Positions 34,805-43,860 of a stretch of DNA of 64,000 nucleotides are shown one piece after another. A program made the translations under genes and the position numbers. The stretch is taken from assembly GCF_902635505.1 (NCBI RefSeq), contig NC_045432.1, forward strand, positions 72,361,823 to 72,425,822, written 5' to 3'. This DNA is from Sarcophilus harrisii (taxonomy: Eukaryota > Chordata > Mammalia > Dasyuromorphia > Dasyuridae). Positions within the stretch are counted from its first letter, which is position 1. Every line of letters begins with the position of its first letter. The notes under the pieces were generated by a model. That model saw nothing but the letters and a program-made list of their open reading frames with translations. It had not been told where the DNA came from and searched no databases.

Positions 34805-36060
34805 AAAATGTCTGATAGGTATACGATTTAGACATAAAACGGGATATCATAAGGAAATTAGGGCAGAATCAAAGTTTACCTGTCAGATTTATGGATAAGG
34901 ATAGAATGTATAGCCAAATAAAAGATAGAAAGTATTGTGGGATATAAAATGGATGATTTTGATTATGTTAAATTTTTAAAATGTGATTACATTTTTAAAA
35001 GCCCCAAATTAATGCACTCAAAATTAGAAAGGAAGTAGGAAATTGGGGGGAAATGTATAGCAAGTTTCTCTGATTAAATAGCCTTATTTCTCAAATATAT
35101 AGAGAACTGAGTAAAATGTATAAGAAGATGAGCCATTCCCCAACTGATAAATGATCAAAGTTTTTAGAAGTTTTTAGAAGAAGAAATCAAAGGTATATAT
35201 AGTCATATGGAAAAAATACTCTACATCACTACTGATTAGAGAAACACAAATTAAAACAATTCTGAGGGATTACCTCATACCTACCAGACTGGCTAATGCG
35301 ACAGAAAAAGAAAATGACAAATGGTGGATAGGACAAAATGGGGAAAAACTGGGACACTAATGCACTACTAGTGGAACTGGGAACTGATCCAACCATTCTC
35401 AAAAGAAATTTGGAATTGTGCCCGAAGGGTTGTAAAACTGTGTATGGCCTTTAACCTAGAAATTCCACTACTAGATCTGGACCCTAAAGAAATCAAAAGA
35501 AAAAGGAAAAGGACCTATAGGTACAAAAATATTTATAGCTGCCCTTTTCTGGGGGCAAAGAATTGGAAATTGAGGGAATGTCCATCCACCTAAGAATGGC
35601 TGAACAAGTTGTATTATGTGATTATAACACAATACTATTGTGCTATAAGAAATAATGACCAGGATACTCTCAGAAAAACCTAGGAGGATTTACATGAATT
35701 TATGCAAAGTGAAGTAAACAGAATCAGAACATTGTACACAGTAACAGCAATATTGGGCAATCATCAGCTGTGAAAAATTTAAGTCTTTTCTCAGCGATAC
35801 AGTGACCTAAAATTTCCAAAAAACTCACATTAAAAAAAAATGCTATCCATCTTCAGAGAAAACAACTGGTGGAGTCAATGCAGATTGAAGCATACTATTT
35901 TTCCATTTTTTAAATGATTTTTCATGGGGTCTTTTTGGATCTGTATTTTCTTTTGCAACATAGCTACTATCATTGCACATGTTGCTTTTTCAAGGGGTGG
36001 GATGAGGGAGAGAGAAACAATTTAGAACTCAAAATTTAAAAAAAAAAAAAGAATGTAAAA
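34805..36060 (+). mobile_element. Old L1 ORF2 C-terminus and 3' UTR
   Basis: Diverged L1: GACATAAAACGGGATATCAT, AGAACTGAGTAAAATGTATA and a QHYCAIRNNDQD-like block near 35.63 kb, ending in a T-rich 3' UTR and poly(A) near 36.04 kb. It is older than the L1s with G-rich tails. Confidence 0.8.
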
Positions 36061-36469
36061 ATTTTTGCTTCCATGTAATTGAGAAAAAAGAAAGAACAAA
36101 AAAGTCTAAGTTTTTCTTTCTTATGAGACATTGATGAGCAAAGTGAGGATAGGATTAAGAACAGACATTCTTTTAAAGATTGTTAAGAAGAAAGAGTGGG
36201 GGGGGGGGGAATGATATGAGAGGAGAAAGGTCTGAAACCCAGTATTTAGAATTTGGCTACACTGATACTTCTCTGCTACTTGGCTCTGTCCCTTTGGCCA
36301 CTCCAAGATTTGGCCATATTAATGCACATCTTTTTCTTCACAAAGAATACCAGGAAAGTCCAAGAATCAGCCACATTATCTTTTCTCCCACAAGGAATTA
36401 TCAAATACAAGTGCTTGGGTCCTTCTACCCTGTTAGCCTTCCTAATGAAATGATAGCTGTGCCACTTAA

Positions 36470-36510
36470 CAGAATCACAGCTGAGAACCAGTGGTTAACC
36501 TCCAACCCAT
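36470..36510 (-). pseudogene. NOX1: NOX1 pseudogene exon 1 (start region)
   Basis: ATG at 36508-36510 opens M-G-W, then after a 4-nt loss VNHWFSAVIL, matching human MGNWVVNHWFSVLFL. The donor after CTG reads TTAAGT instead of GTAAGT. Both changes would prevent a normal product. I cannot define a promoter upstream. Confidence 0.85.
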
Positions 36511-36954
36511 CTCCACTGGCTATGGGCAGTCTACAGTTTCTCTCTGGGCAGAGGGACAAGGGAGGCCACTTGGTTTCTGTGAAGGGCCTTCAGGATCTAA
36601 TATCTGTCTAGAGTACTGACTGGCTGCTTCTGGGATCTGGATTTAAAAATGCAAATCTTCCTAACAATCTTCTAGGAATGAATGAGTGAATCATATATGA
36701 ATCACATGCTTGAATGAATGAATGTTCCTCCTTGGAACACCACTCATCAGCTCAGGTGGAATAGCCAGCTGTCTTCACAAGAACCACAGGGGTTTTTTTC
36801 TGAAACCTTGAAGAAATAAATTTTCATTGGGTTATCAGATTGACCCAGTATGAGGTATCCAGGGAGTGCTTCTATTTTTTTTTTTTAATGGATAGGAGAT
36901 GTTCTTTCAGGAAAAGCAAATACTTGCAAAAATTATTTTTAAAAAACTTTTAAA

Positions 36955-38378
36955 AGAAAAGGACCCACCTGCACAAAAATGTTTGTGGCAGCAAGAAACT
37001 GGAAACTGAGTGGCTGCCCATCAGTTGAAGAGGTTGAACAAGTTATGGTATATGAATGTGATGGAATATAATTGTTCTATAAGAAACAAGCAGCAGATCC
37101 CAAAGAGATTTTAAGAAGGGAAAGAGACCTGTACGTGCAAGAATATTTGTGGCAGGCCTCTTTGTAGTGGCCAGACACTGGAAACTGAGTAGATGCCCAT
37201 AGACTGGAGAACGGCTGAATAAATTGTGGTATATGAATGTTATGGAATATTATTGTTCTGTAAGAAATGACCAGCAGGATGATTTCAGAAAGGCCTGGAG
37301 AGACTGACAGGAACTGAGGCTGAGTGAAATGAGCAGGACCAGGAGATCATTATGTACTTCAACAACAATACTATATGATGATCAATTCTGATGGACGTGG
37401 CCCTCTTCAACAATGAGATGAACCAAATCAGTTCCAATGGAGCAGTAATGAACTGAACCGGCTCCATACACCCAGGGAAAGAACTCTGGGAGATGACTAT
37501 GAACCATTATATTGAATTCTCAATCTGTATATTTTTGCCCGCCTGCATTTTGGATTTCTTTCACAGGCTAATTGTACAATATTTCAGAGTCCAATTCTTT
37601 TTGTACAGCAAAATAACAGTTTGGTCATGTATACTTATTGTGTATTTAATTTATACTTTAATATATTAAACATCTACTGGTCATCCTATCCATCTAGGGG
37701 AGGGGGTGGGGGGAAGGAGGGGAAAAGCTGGAACAAAAGGTTTTGCAATTGTCATTGCTGAAAAATTACCCATGCATATATCTTGTAAATAAAAAGCTAT
37801 AATTTAAAAATAAAAAAAATTTTAAAAAGAGTTCAAAAAACTAGAAGGGGAAAAAAAAAGAAACAATCAGCAGGATGATTTCAGAGAGGCCTGGAGAGAC
37901 TTACAGGAACTGATGCTGAGTGAAATGAGCAGAACCAAGAGAACATTGTACATGGCAATGGCAAGATTATAGGATGATCAATTCTGATGGGCGTGTTTCT
38001 CATCAAGAATGAGGTGATTCAAAGCAGTTCCAAGGGTCTTGTGATGAAGAAAGCCATCTGCATCCAGAGAGAAGATATGGGAACTGAATGTGGAACACAA
38101 CATAATATTTTAATTTTTTTCTTGTTGTTTGCTTGCATTGTTTTCTTTTTCATTTTCTTTCCCTTCTGATCTAATTTTTCTGGAGCAGCATGATATTTGT
38201 GGAAATATGTACAGAGGAATTGCACATGTTCAACATATATTGCATCACTTGCCAAATGGGGGAGGGGGTGGGAAAAGGGAGGGAAAAAATTAGAATACAG
38301 GGTTTTGTAGGGGTGAATGTTGAAAATTATCCATGTATATATTTTGAAAATTAAAAAGCTTTAATAAAAAAAAAAGGA
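36955..38378 (+). mobile_element. L1 LINE split by another L1
   Basis: Left part 36955-37096 (GGACCCACCTGCACAAAAAT through TCTATAAGAAAC), right part 37874-38378 (GATGATTTCAGAGAGGCCTG through AAAAAGCTTTAATAAAAAAA). The two parts are consecutive in the L1 map. Confidence 0.9.
37097..37857 (+). mobile_element. Younger L1 inserted in the L1 at 37 kb
   Basis: ORF2 C-terminus (EYYCSVRNDQQDDFRKAWRD) and a 3' UTR of the CTTGTAAATAAAAAGCTATA type. The TSD is AAGAAACAAGCAGCAG (37081-37096) against AAGAAACAATCAGCAG (37858-37873). After the tail comes AGTTCAAAAAACTAGAAGGG plus a second A run, possibly transduced flank. Confidence 0.9.
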
Positions 38379-39928
38379 GCCAGTTCTGCCATAACACCTT
38401 CAAGGGAAAAGAACATCACCTGCCCCCCAAGAGAAGTATAACAGTGCAGATCAAAAAGTTTGCTTCAGCTTAGGCTCTGGGCTTGTCATTATCATTGGCC
38501 TAGTTTCACCTTGGGTTGGCATATTAAAAAATGGTTTACATTAATTTTTCTTAGGGTGACGAGGCTGGGTGGGACCATATTTATATCCTAGAGCTACAAG
38601 TGGAAGAGAACTCAGAAGTCACTAATTCAACCTTCTCATTTTACAGAAGAAAAAATGGAAATGATTTGTGCAAAGTCACGTAGACATCAGAGGATCTGCC
38701 CTGCCATGGCCTGGCTCACCTTCACAAGAGACTGCTCAAAGGTTGGAATGCTAACAGTTTTATTTTACTAAGAGGAGACACACTTATCAAATTGAGTGAG
38801 TAATACTGGCAATTCATGCCTCCTAGAAAGCCAAATCAATGATCACATTGGACATTCTTTTTTTTTTTTTTTTTTAGATTCAGTTAGTCAGTAAACATTT
38901 ATTAAGCAACTACTATGTGCCAGACAGTTTACTAAAGCATGAAGCATACCAAAAAAGATATTGTTCAAAAGACTGGATTTCAGCTTCAAATAGAAATCCA
39001 TTGAAACATCTTTTCATATCCATAGCAGAATAATTTGACTGAAAACTCAATTTCTAAGTTAAGGTTAAATAACCAAGTAATTGATCTGAGAGTCAAAAAT
39101 GCATTAATGATTCAGGTAATAAAAATGTTGATTAGATGAGTTATTGTACTTAAAAATCAACAGAATAATCAGATTATCCTAACCGTAATAGCAGTTAGAC
39201 AGATTCATAGATAGTTTCACAAATAAACACATTTTTAAAAATAGATTGCTGTGATAGAAAAGAAAAGCATCTTGAAGCAAGTTGCAGAATTCTGTGGTCA
39301 CATTGGACATTCTAGTGAGAAGAGAACCAGAACAGAAACATCTGGCTAGTTTTAAGAGAAGCATGGCTGAGGAGAACCCAAACTGGATTCTTGAGGCTTG
39401 AGACCTGAGCTCAAAAATCTATCTTTTCCACTCCCAAGTCTACAATTTTAGCTTTCCTGTCATTGATAGCTTATCATCAAGATCTTTTTTTTGCAATTTG
39501 GTTGGTTTCCTCTTTAAGAAACCAGGCTCCATGCCATTGGCTGTGTATATTTAATCAGCGTAGTGTTGTTGCATGATCTATAGTCCTTTCCAGTACAATG
39601 ACATTTGTCTGGGTTATCTCACTTGGCCTTATTGATTTCGCCTTTTGTCCAATCTGAAATCATGATTGCAATTCCGGCTTTTCTGGAATTGCCTAAGGCA
39701 GAGTACATTTTCTTTCACCACTCCAATCTCCCCCATTTTCACTCTGTAGGTCTTTCTGTTTTAGCGTGCTTTCTCACATGTAGCAGAAGTTTAGATTGTG
39801 TTTTCTCATCTATTCTCGGGAGACAAGAGAGTAAAAAACATTGTGGCCTTGGGAGTCAGAGAAGTTAATTTTAAGATTCCTCTTTGCTATTGATGACCAA
39901 ATTCCTCTTCTGTGAAATGAAGGGGATG
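38379..39928. other. Intergenic sequence with old MIR/L2 pieces
   Basis: MIR-like near 38600-38700 (CATTTTACAGAAGAAAAAAT), a T run then an L2/MIR-type 3' end near 38862-38960 (AACATTTATTAAGCAACTAC). The open frames are short. No gene recognised. Confidence 0.5.
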
Positions 39929-39936
39929 GCCTAGAT

Positions 39937-40127
39937 CAGAGATGTTTGGTCAAATACTGGGCAGCCCCGATATGGCCCACAAACACTCCTGTGTGGGTTC
40001 AAAACAGGCAAGGCAAAATTGAATAAAATTATTAAAAATACCATAAAATATAATAAAATGATAAAACCTGCAAGGATCCTTATGTATGAATTATTGGCCC
40101 AATTTCTTTTTGAGTTTGACATCACTG
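39937..40127. mobile_element. Non-autonomous hAT DNA transposon, 191 bp
   Basis: Ends CAGAGATGTTTGGTCAAA and TTTGACATCACTG form imperfect terminal inverted repeats. A perfect 8-bp duplication GCCTAGAT flanks it (39929-39936 and 40128-40135), the length typical of hAT elements. It interrupts a MIR-like SINE. No transposase. Confidence 0.85.
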
Positions 40128-40920
40128 GCCTAGATGAGCCTTATGGTCCCTGCTGGGCCAATCCTGAAATACGCATTGTCAGAAACCACAGAAACCATCT
40201 AGGTCAATCCATGCATGAATGAGAATCCTCTTATCTACAACACCCCACAATTAGTGATCATTGAACCTTTGCCCTAAAACTGCCCTTTCCAGATAATTAA
40301 GAGGAACACAATAAGAAAGTACCCAGAGCCCACAACTTAAGTAAAAGAATTTATTAACCCTCCCAAATCTTAGAATGATTTTTTTTAGATTAGACAGATT
40401 AGATAGAACATCCACTCAAAGCTGGAAGAACCATTAAAAATGTATTTTAACTATCTTACATTGTAGAGGTGGAAACGGGCCCAGAGAGGGGAAATGATTT
40501 CTCCAAAATACCATTCAAACAATCTTTTGAGAAATAGGTCCAAATGGAAGAACATTTGTGATGTATAGATGTAAGGATCTATATATGGATATGAAGTCCG
40601 TATAAGATGTAAAGGATCTAAATATTCTACCAAAACAAGCTCTCTTTGTTCAGTAGAATAATTGCCTTAGATTCTTGATTTTCCAATTCTCTTTCATTTC
40701 ATTGGTGAGTTTAATCCATTCACATTTTATGTTAATTATGCACTTTGTGGTTTCCCTTCAATTAATTGCACCACAAGAGTTTTGTTGTTTGGGTTTCGGC
40801 AAGTCATTCAACCTTTCTGGGAATTAATTTTCCCATTTGTACATGGGAGAGGGGTGGGTTAGCCTAGATCTCCAAAGCCTTCTTTCAATTTCATATATTT
40901 TGATTTTGTCACTAAGCTGC

Positions 40921-40956
40921 TGCGACGGCTATAGCCACTGCGACGGCTATCGCCGT
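40921..40956. promoter_or_regulatory. CpG-rich 18-bp tandem pair upstream of the orphan ORF
   Basis: TGCGACGGCTATAGCCAC (40921-40938) and TGCGACGGCTATCGCCGT (40939-40956) are adjacent copies. The first contains the palindrome GGCTATAGCC and the second is nearly palindromic. They sit about 470 bp before the ORF start in a locally CpG-rich stretch (to about 41010). A regulatory role is inference. Confidence 0.4.
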
Positions 40957-41237
40957 CCCCACAGCGATCGCCATTGCCACAGTTATTGTTTCTGCGCATA
41001 CTCGGCACACCATTCGAAATACGGTAAGCCCTTTGAAATCTTAAAGGGGTAGGCAAATGTCTGTTAATATGACTGTCCTTTTTATGCGCAGATTGCATCA
41101 GCAGCGAAAGCTGACGACTCAAAACTCCCTGGAACCCCAAAATCAAAGGCTGCCTGAGGCCACAAGCACTCCTTCTTATTATCCCTGACTTTGAGGTATT
41201 CCTCTTCTCCCCGCTACCCTCTGTGTGGCATATTACT

Positions 41238-41275
41238 CTAGCAACCGCTTGGTGACGTTGGTACACAACATAAAA
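41238..41275 (+). promoter_or_regulatory. Candidate core promoter of the orphan ORF
   Basis: CTAGCAAC (41238-41245, RFX X-box-like half site), TGACGTTG (41253-41260, CRE-like) and CATAAAA (41269-41275, TATA-like) lie in a row 150-190 bp before the start codon. CRE plus RFX sites are common in testis-specific promoters. The transcription start is not known. Confidence 0.4.
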
Positions 41276-41424
41276 CTCCCCGCCTCATCTTTGGTGGGTT
41301 GGGTTACCCAGAACTCAGAGGGGCTGAGAGAGCTGGTGGAGGTAGTTGCTTTCATCCGTCCTCCCGCAAGGTCCCAGGCCCAGTATTTCTGACCTAGGCC
41401 CAGATTCACTCAGATTCTGCCACC

Positions 41425-42954
41425 ATGGATCTGCCCCCTAATGAAGGGTCTGCTCAGTTTGGGGCAAGCCCTCACTTTTTGGACTGGCAAGACAATCACA
41501 ATTGCACCATTGAAGTAGCCTGGGACGAGGTCGAGTGTAAGTTTGCTATCACTTATCACGAGGGCCCTGAGCGCGAAAACGGCAACACCAGCAGTGAGGA
41601 TGCCTCCTCTACCCTCCCGATGAACATTGTCCAAACCGCGGAGGCCACCGACGAAGCCATGGCTGGGGATATGGCGGGAGCCATAGCGGGAGACGATATC
41701 ACAAACAACCAGAATGGCCAAGGAGATCCTGCTATGGCATTCCCAGAAGATCAGCTCTCGTCACCCACTCACGGCACCGAGCTTCAGGGAGACGAGCTTA
41801 AGGAAGACGAGCTTGAGGAAGACGAGCTCGAGGGAGACGAGCTCGAGGAAGACGAGCTTCAGGGAGACGAGCTCGAGGAAGATGAGCTCGAGGGAGACGA
41901 GCTCGAGGAAGATGAGCTCGAGGGAGACGAGCTCGAGGAAGATGAGCTCGAGGGAGACGAGCTCGAAGAAGATGAGCTCGAGGGAGACGAGCTTGAGGAA
42001 GACGAGCTTCAGGGAGCCTCTGACTTCCAAACGGTCTCCACCAGAGCCCAGGAGATGCTGATGTGGTACCAGTCCTTGCCGGCCAATAAGATTGCCGAGG
42101 TGAGCTCCGGCTTCAGCGATCACGAGGCCGCCGCCGCCGCCGCCGCCGCCATTATTGCTGCCGCCACTGCTCCTGCAGGGGACGTCTCCATGTTGCAAGG
42201 TAATGGGGATGGAGAGGAAAATGAGCTCCTGAGCCAGAGTGAGGAGCCTTCCGCCAGCCTGTTCTTCAAGCTGCCTTGGTCTGGGGAGGAGGAGGAGAAT
42301 TCCCTAGAATACCAACAAGATGAGCTGGAGCTAGACCTTGAAATCCAGGTCGACACTGAGGATCTGGAAGCCATCCCCAGGCTGACGGAGCTGGTTCTAA
42401 CCCCAGAGATGTCGGAGGCTGCTGCTGCTGCTGCGGCCCAACGAAGGCGAAGCTGGACAGGCCTCTTCTCTTTCCAAGATCTTCAAGCCATCCACCTGCA
42501 GTTGAGTGCCTTGTTCCCGGAGCTAGAGCCCTGTCTGCCCTCTTTCCCCGATGATATGTGCATGGCCACGTTCATGGCCAACCCAGAAAGATTTCCAAGT
42601 TATCTAGATTCGCTTTGCAGCCACCTTCAAGCCTACTTTGATTTCGCCCTAATGGTGTGCGGCCCGGCGTTTCTTTTCCGCATGTTGTTCGGAGAGGAGG
42701 CGGAAGCCGAAAGCCGGGTACCTCAGATGAGCCCTCAATTCTCGCAGAGCCTGTTGCACCTGCCACTGGAAAACGTACAGCAAGACCCGGTTTTCACCTA
42801 TCGGATGATGCTTTGCCCGGACTCCTGCTGTGATGTCGACCAGAATTCCGAGCAAGATCCTGATAGCGGAGGCAATGGCGGAGGCCGTGGAGGCAATGGC
42901 GGAGGCCCCGGAGCCGGAGGTCCCAGCGGAGGCTGTGAAGGAGCAGGTTTTTGA
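41425..42954 (+). CDS. Orphan intronless acidic repeat protein, 509 aa
   Basis: I do not recognise this protein. The ATG is in a full Kozak context (GCCACCATGG). Residues 1-115 are an acidic, non-repetitive start (MDLPPNEGSAQFGASPHFLD). Residues 123-197 are 15 pentapeptides of DELEE/DELEG/DELQG/DELKE type. An 8-Ala run is at 235-242 and a 7-Ala run at 332-338. Residues 343-425 form the most folded-looking block, with hydrophobic helices and several Cys (SWTGLFSFQDLQAIHLQLSA; FPSYLDSLCSHLQAYF). The last 30 residues are Gly-rich. No signal peptide. The poly(A) signal is 178 bp past the stop. It lies between NOX1 and XKRX, where I know of no human gene, and converges on XKRX. It could be a marsupial-specific gene or a retrogene; the long open frame and promoter argue that it is expressed. 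Confidence 0.7.
   Translation: MDLPPNEGSAQFGASPHFLDWQDNHNCTIEVAWDEVECKFAITYHEGPERENGNTSSEDASSTLPMNIVQTAEATDEAMAGDMAGAIAGDDITNNQNGQGDPAMAFPEDQLSSPTHGTELQGDELKEDELEEDELEGDELEEDELQGDELEEDELEGDELEEDELEGDELEEDELEGDELEEDELEGDELEEDELQGASDFQTVSTRAQEMLMWYQSLPANKIAEVSSGFSDHEAAAAAAAAIIAAATAPAGDVSMLQGNGDGEENELLSQSEEPSASLFFKLPWSGEEEENSLEYQQDELELDLEIQVDTEDLEAIPRLTELVLTPEMSEAAAAAAAQRRRSWTGLFSFQDLQAIHLQLSALFPELEPCLPSFPDDMCMATFMANPERFPSYLDSLCSHLQAYFDFALMVCGPAFLFRMLFGEEAEAESRVPQMSPQFSQSLLHLPLENVQQDPVFTYRMMLCPDSCCDVDQNSEQDPDSGGNGGGRGGNGGGPGAGGPSGGCEGAGF
41791..42015 (+). repeat. 15-bp coding minisatellite (15 units)
   Basis: Fifteen exact-length units of GACGAGCTCGAGGAA and GACGAGCTCGAGGGA type, mostly alternating so that the higher-order period is 30 bp. 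A diverged first unit (ACCGAGCTTCAGGGA) precedes them. Units are nearly identical at silent sites in the middle and more varied at the edges, as expected for unequal exchange. Because 15 is a multiple of 3, other frames stay open too. Confidence 0.95.
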
Positions 42955-43131
42955 ATTCTTTAACTGTTTTTTGGGTTTCTTTGAGCCCTTCAAATTCTGA
43001 GTAACTGCAGAATTCGTTCTCAAGGCCTCACAGTTTAACAGTTTAAACCCAGATTTTTTCTTTTTACTGGGTTCCATTTTTTCCTTCCATTTAAAAAATT
43101 CTACCAAGTTTTTTCCCCCTAAACTCATTGA

Positions 43132-43137
43132 AATAAA
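43132..43137 (+). terminator. Poly(A) signal of the orphan gene
   Basis: Canonical AATAAA in CATTGAAATAAAATTAACC, 178 bp after the stop codon of the 509-codon ORF. The cleavage site would be near 43150-43165. Confidence 0.6.
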
Positions 43138-43574
43138 ATTAACCTGGTTCACTGCAAAAATCTAATATTCTTAAGCGCCTCCTATTTCACAAGTACTAGA
43201 CATCCACAACAAAAAGTACAGGCCTTATACTCAAGGGAGTTACTTTTCACTGAAGGGAAAAAGGGGGGGAAGAGAGGGGGCACAACAGAAACACACAGGA
43301 AAGGCAATGGGAGAGGGGAACAACACATGCCGAGTAAAGGTAATGGGTGGAGAAGACATACACACCCATATAGACTTATAGGAAGGTGGGATAGATTTCC
43401 ATTCTTGCACTAAAGATTCTAAAAAGCAGAGGTAAAAGGGCAGACATTCTAGATCTGGGAACAGCCAGTATTAAATGGCTCTAGAGGAAAGATGCAGGAT
43501 GGTGGTTCTGTTCGACTGAACCGTTGGAAGGCTTCAGAGGGTTAAGGGCAGAGAAAATGCCTTCAGATTAAGCA

Positions 43575-43860
43575 TTTAAAAATATACTTCATTTAATATT
43601 TTTCCCTGAGTTACATGTAAAACAATATTGTTTATTTTTAACACTTAAATTTTCTCCCTTCTGCCTTCCAACCCCCCTATTGAGAAGGCACATGTTGAAG
43701 TTATATAAAACAATTCCATAAAAATCATGTTGTGAAAGAAAAAGTATATTTCTCCTCCCCCCCAAAAAAACGCTCAAGAAAAATAAAGTTAAAAGATAAG
43801 GTATGCTTTAATCAGTATTCAGACACAATCAGTTCTTTCTCTGAGTATGGAGAACATTAA
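43575..43860 (-). mobile_element. Older L1 3' UTR fragment
   Basis: CCCCCCTATTGAGAAGGCAC and TCAGTTCTTTCTCTGAGTAT match the older L1 3' UTR type seen near 5.6 and 24.2 kb. Confidence 0.6.

Larger units (their letters stand above)
7036..36510 (-). pseudogene. NOX1: NOX1 unitary pseudogene (NADPH oxidase 1)
   Basis: NOX1 normally makes superoxide by moving electrons from NADPH through FAD and two hemes across the membrane, with p22phox, NOXO1, NOXA1 and RAC. Eleven collinear exon remnants run right to left, each in the position and near the length expected from the NOX1/CYBB exon plan: exon 1 at 36.5 kb, 2 at 31.0, 3 at 21.0, 5-7 at 18.9-18.3, 8 at 13.3, 9 at 13.0, 10 at 12.6-11.7, 11 at 8.0 and 12 at 7.1. 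Introns are retained, so this is not a processed copy. Exons 3, 6, 7, 8, 9, 10 and 11 contain in-frame stops. Exons 1, 2, 3, 9 and 11 have length changes that shift frame. Donors of exons 1, 6 and 8 are lost, and exon 10 carries two L1s. XKRX to the right matches human gene order, so this is the orthologous locus. Confidence 0.92.

Noticed and set aside
7036-36510. NOX1 as a processed pseudogene or a functional gene
   Set aside because: Introns are retained and gene order matches human, which excludes a retrocopy. Stops, frameshifts, lost donors and L1s in exon 10 exclude function unless the assembly is wrong in many places.
36180-36611. 143-codon plus-strand frame near 36.4 kb
   Set aside because: No recognisable product. 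It is antisense to NOX1 exon 1 and begins in a poly-G-containing stretch.
40859-41266. 135-codon minus-strand frame over the CpG-rich upstream region
   Set aside because: Arg-rich composition comes from CpG codons in antisense; no homology or gene signals. The region fits a promoter better.
41714-42061. Arg/Ser-rich second reading frame (RETSSRKMSS repeats) overlapping the orphan ORF
   Set aside because: It is the plus-one shadow of the 15-bp repeat, which is a multiple of three and free of stops; it has no start context or tail of its own.
41761-42198. 145-codon antisense frame (LELVFLKLVSLEL repeats)
   Set aside because: Also a shadow of the repeat and the polyalanine codons; no promoter, no poly(A) signal on that strand.
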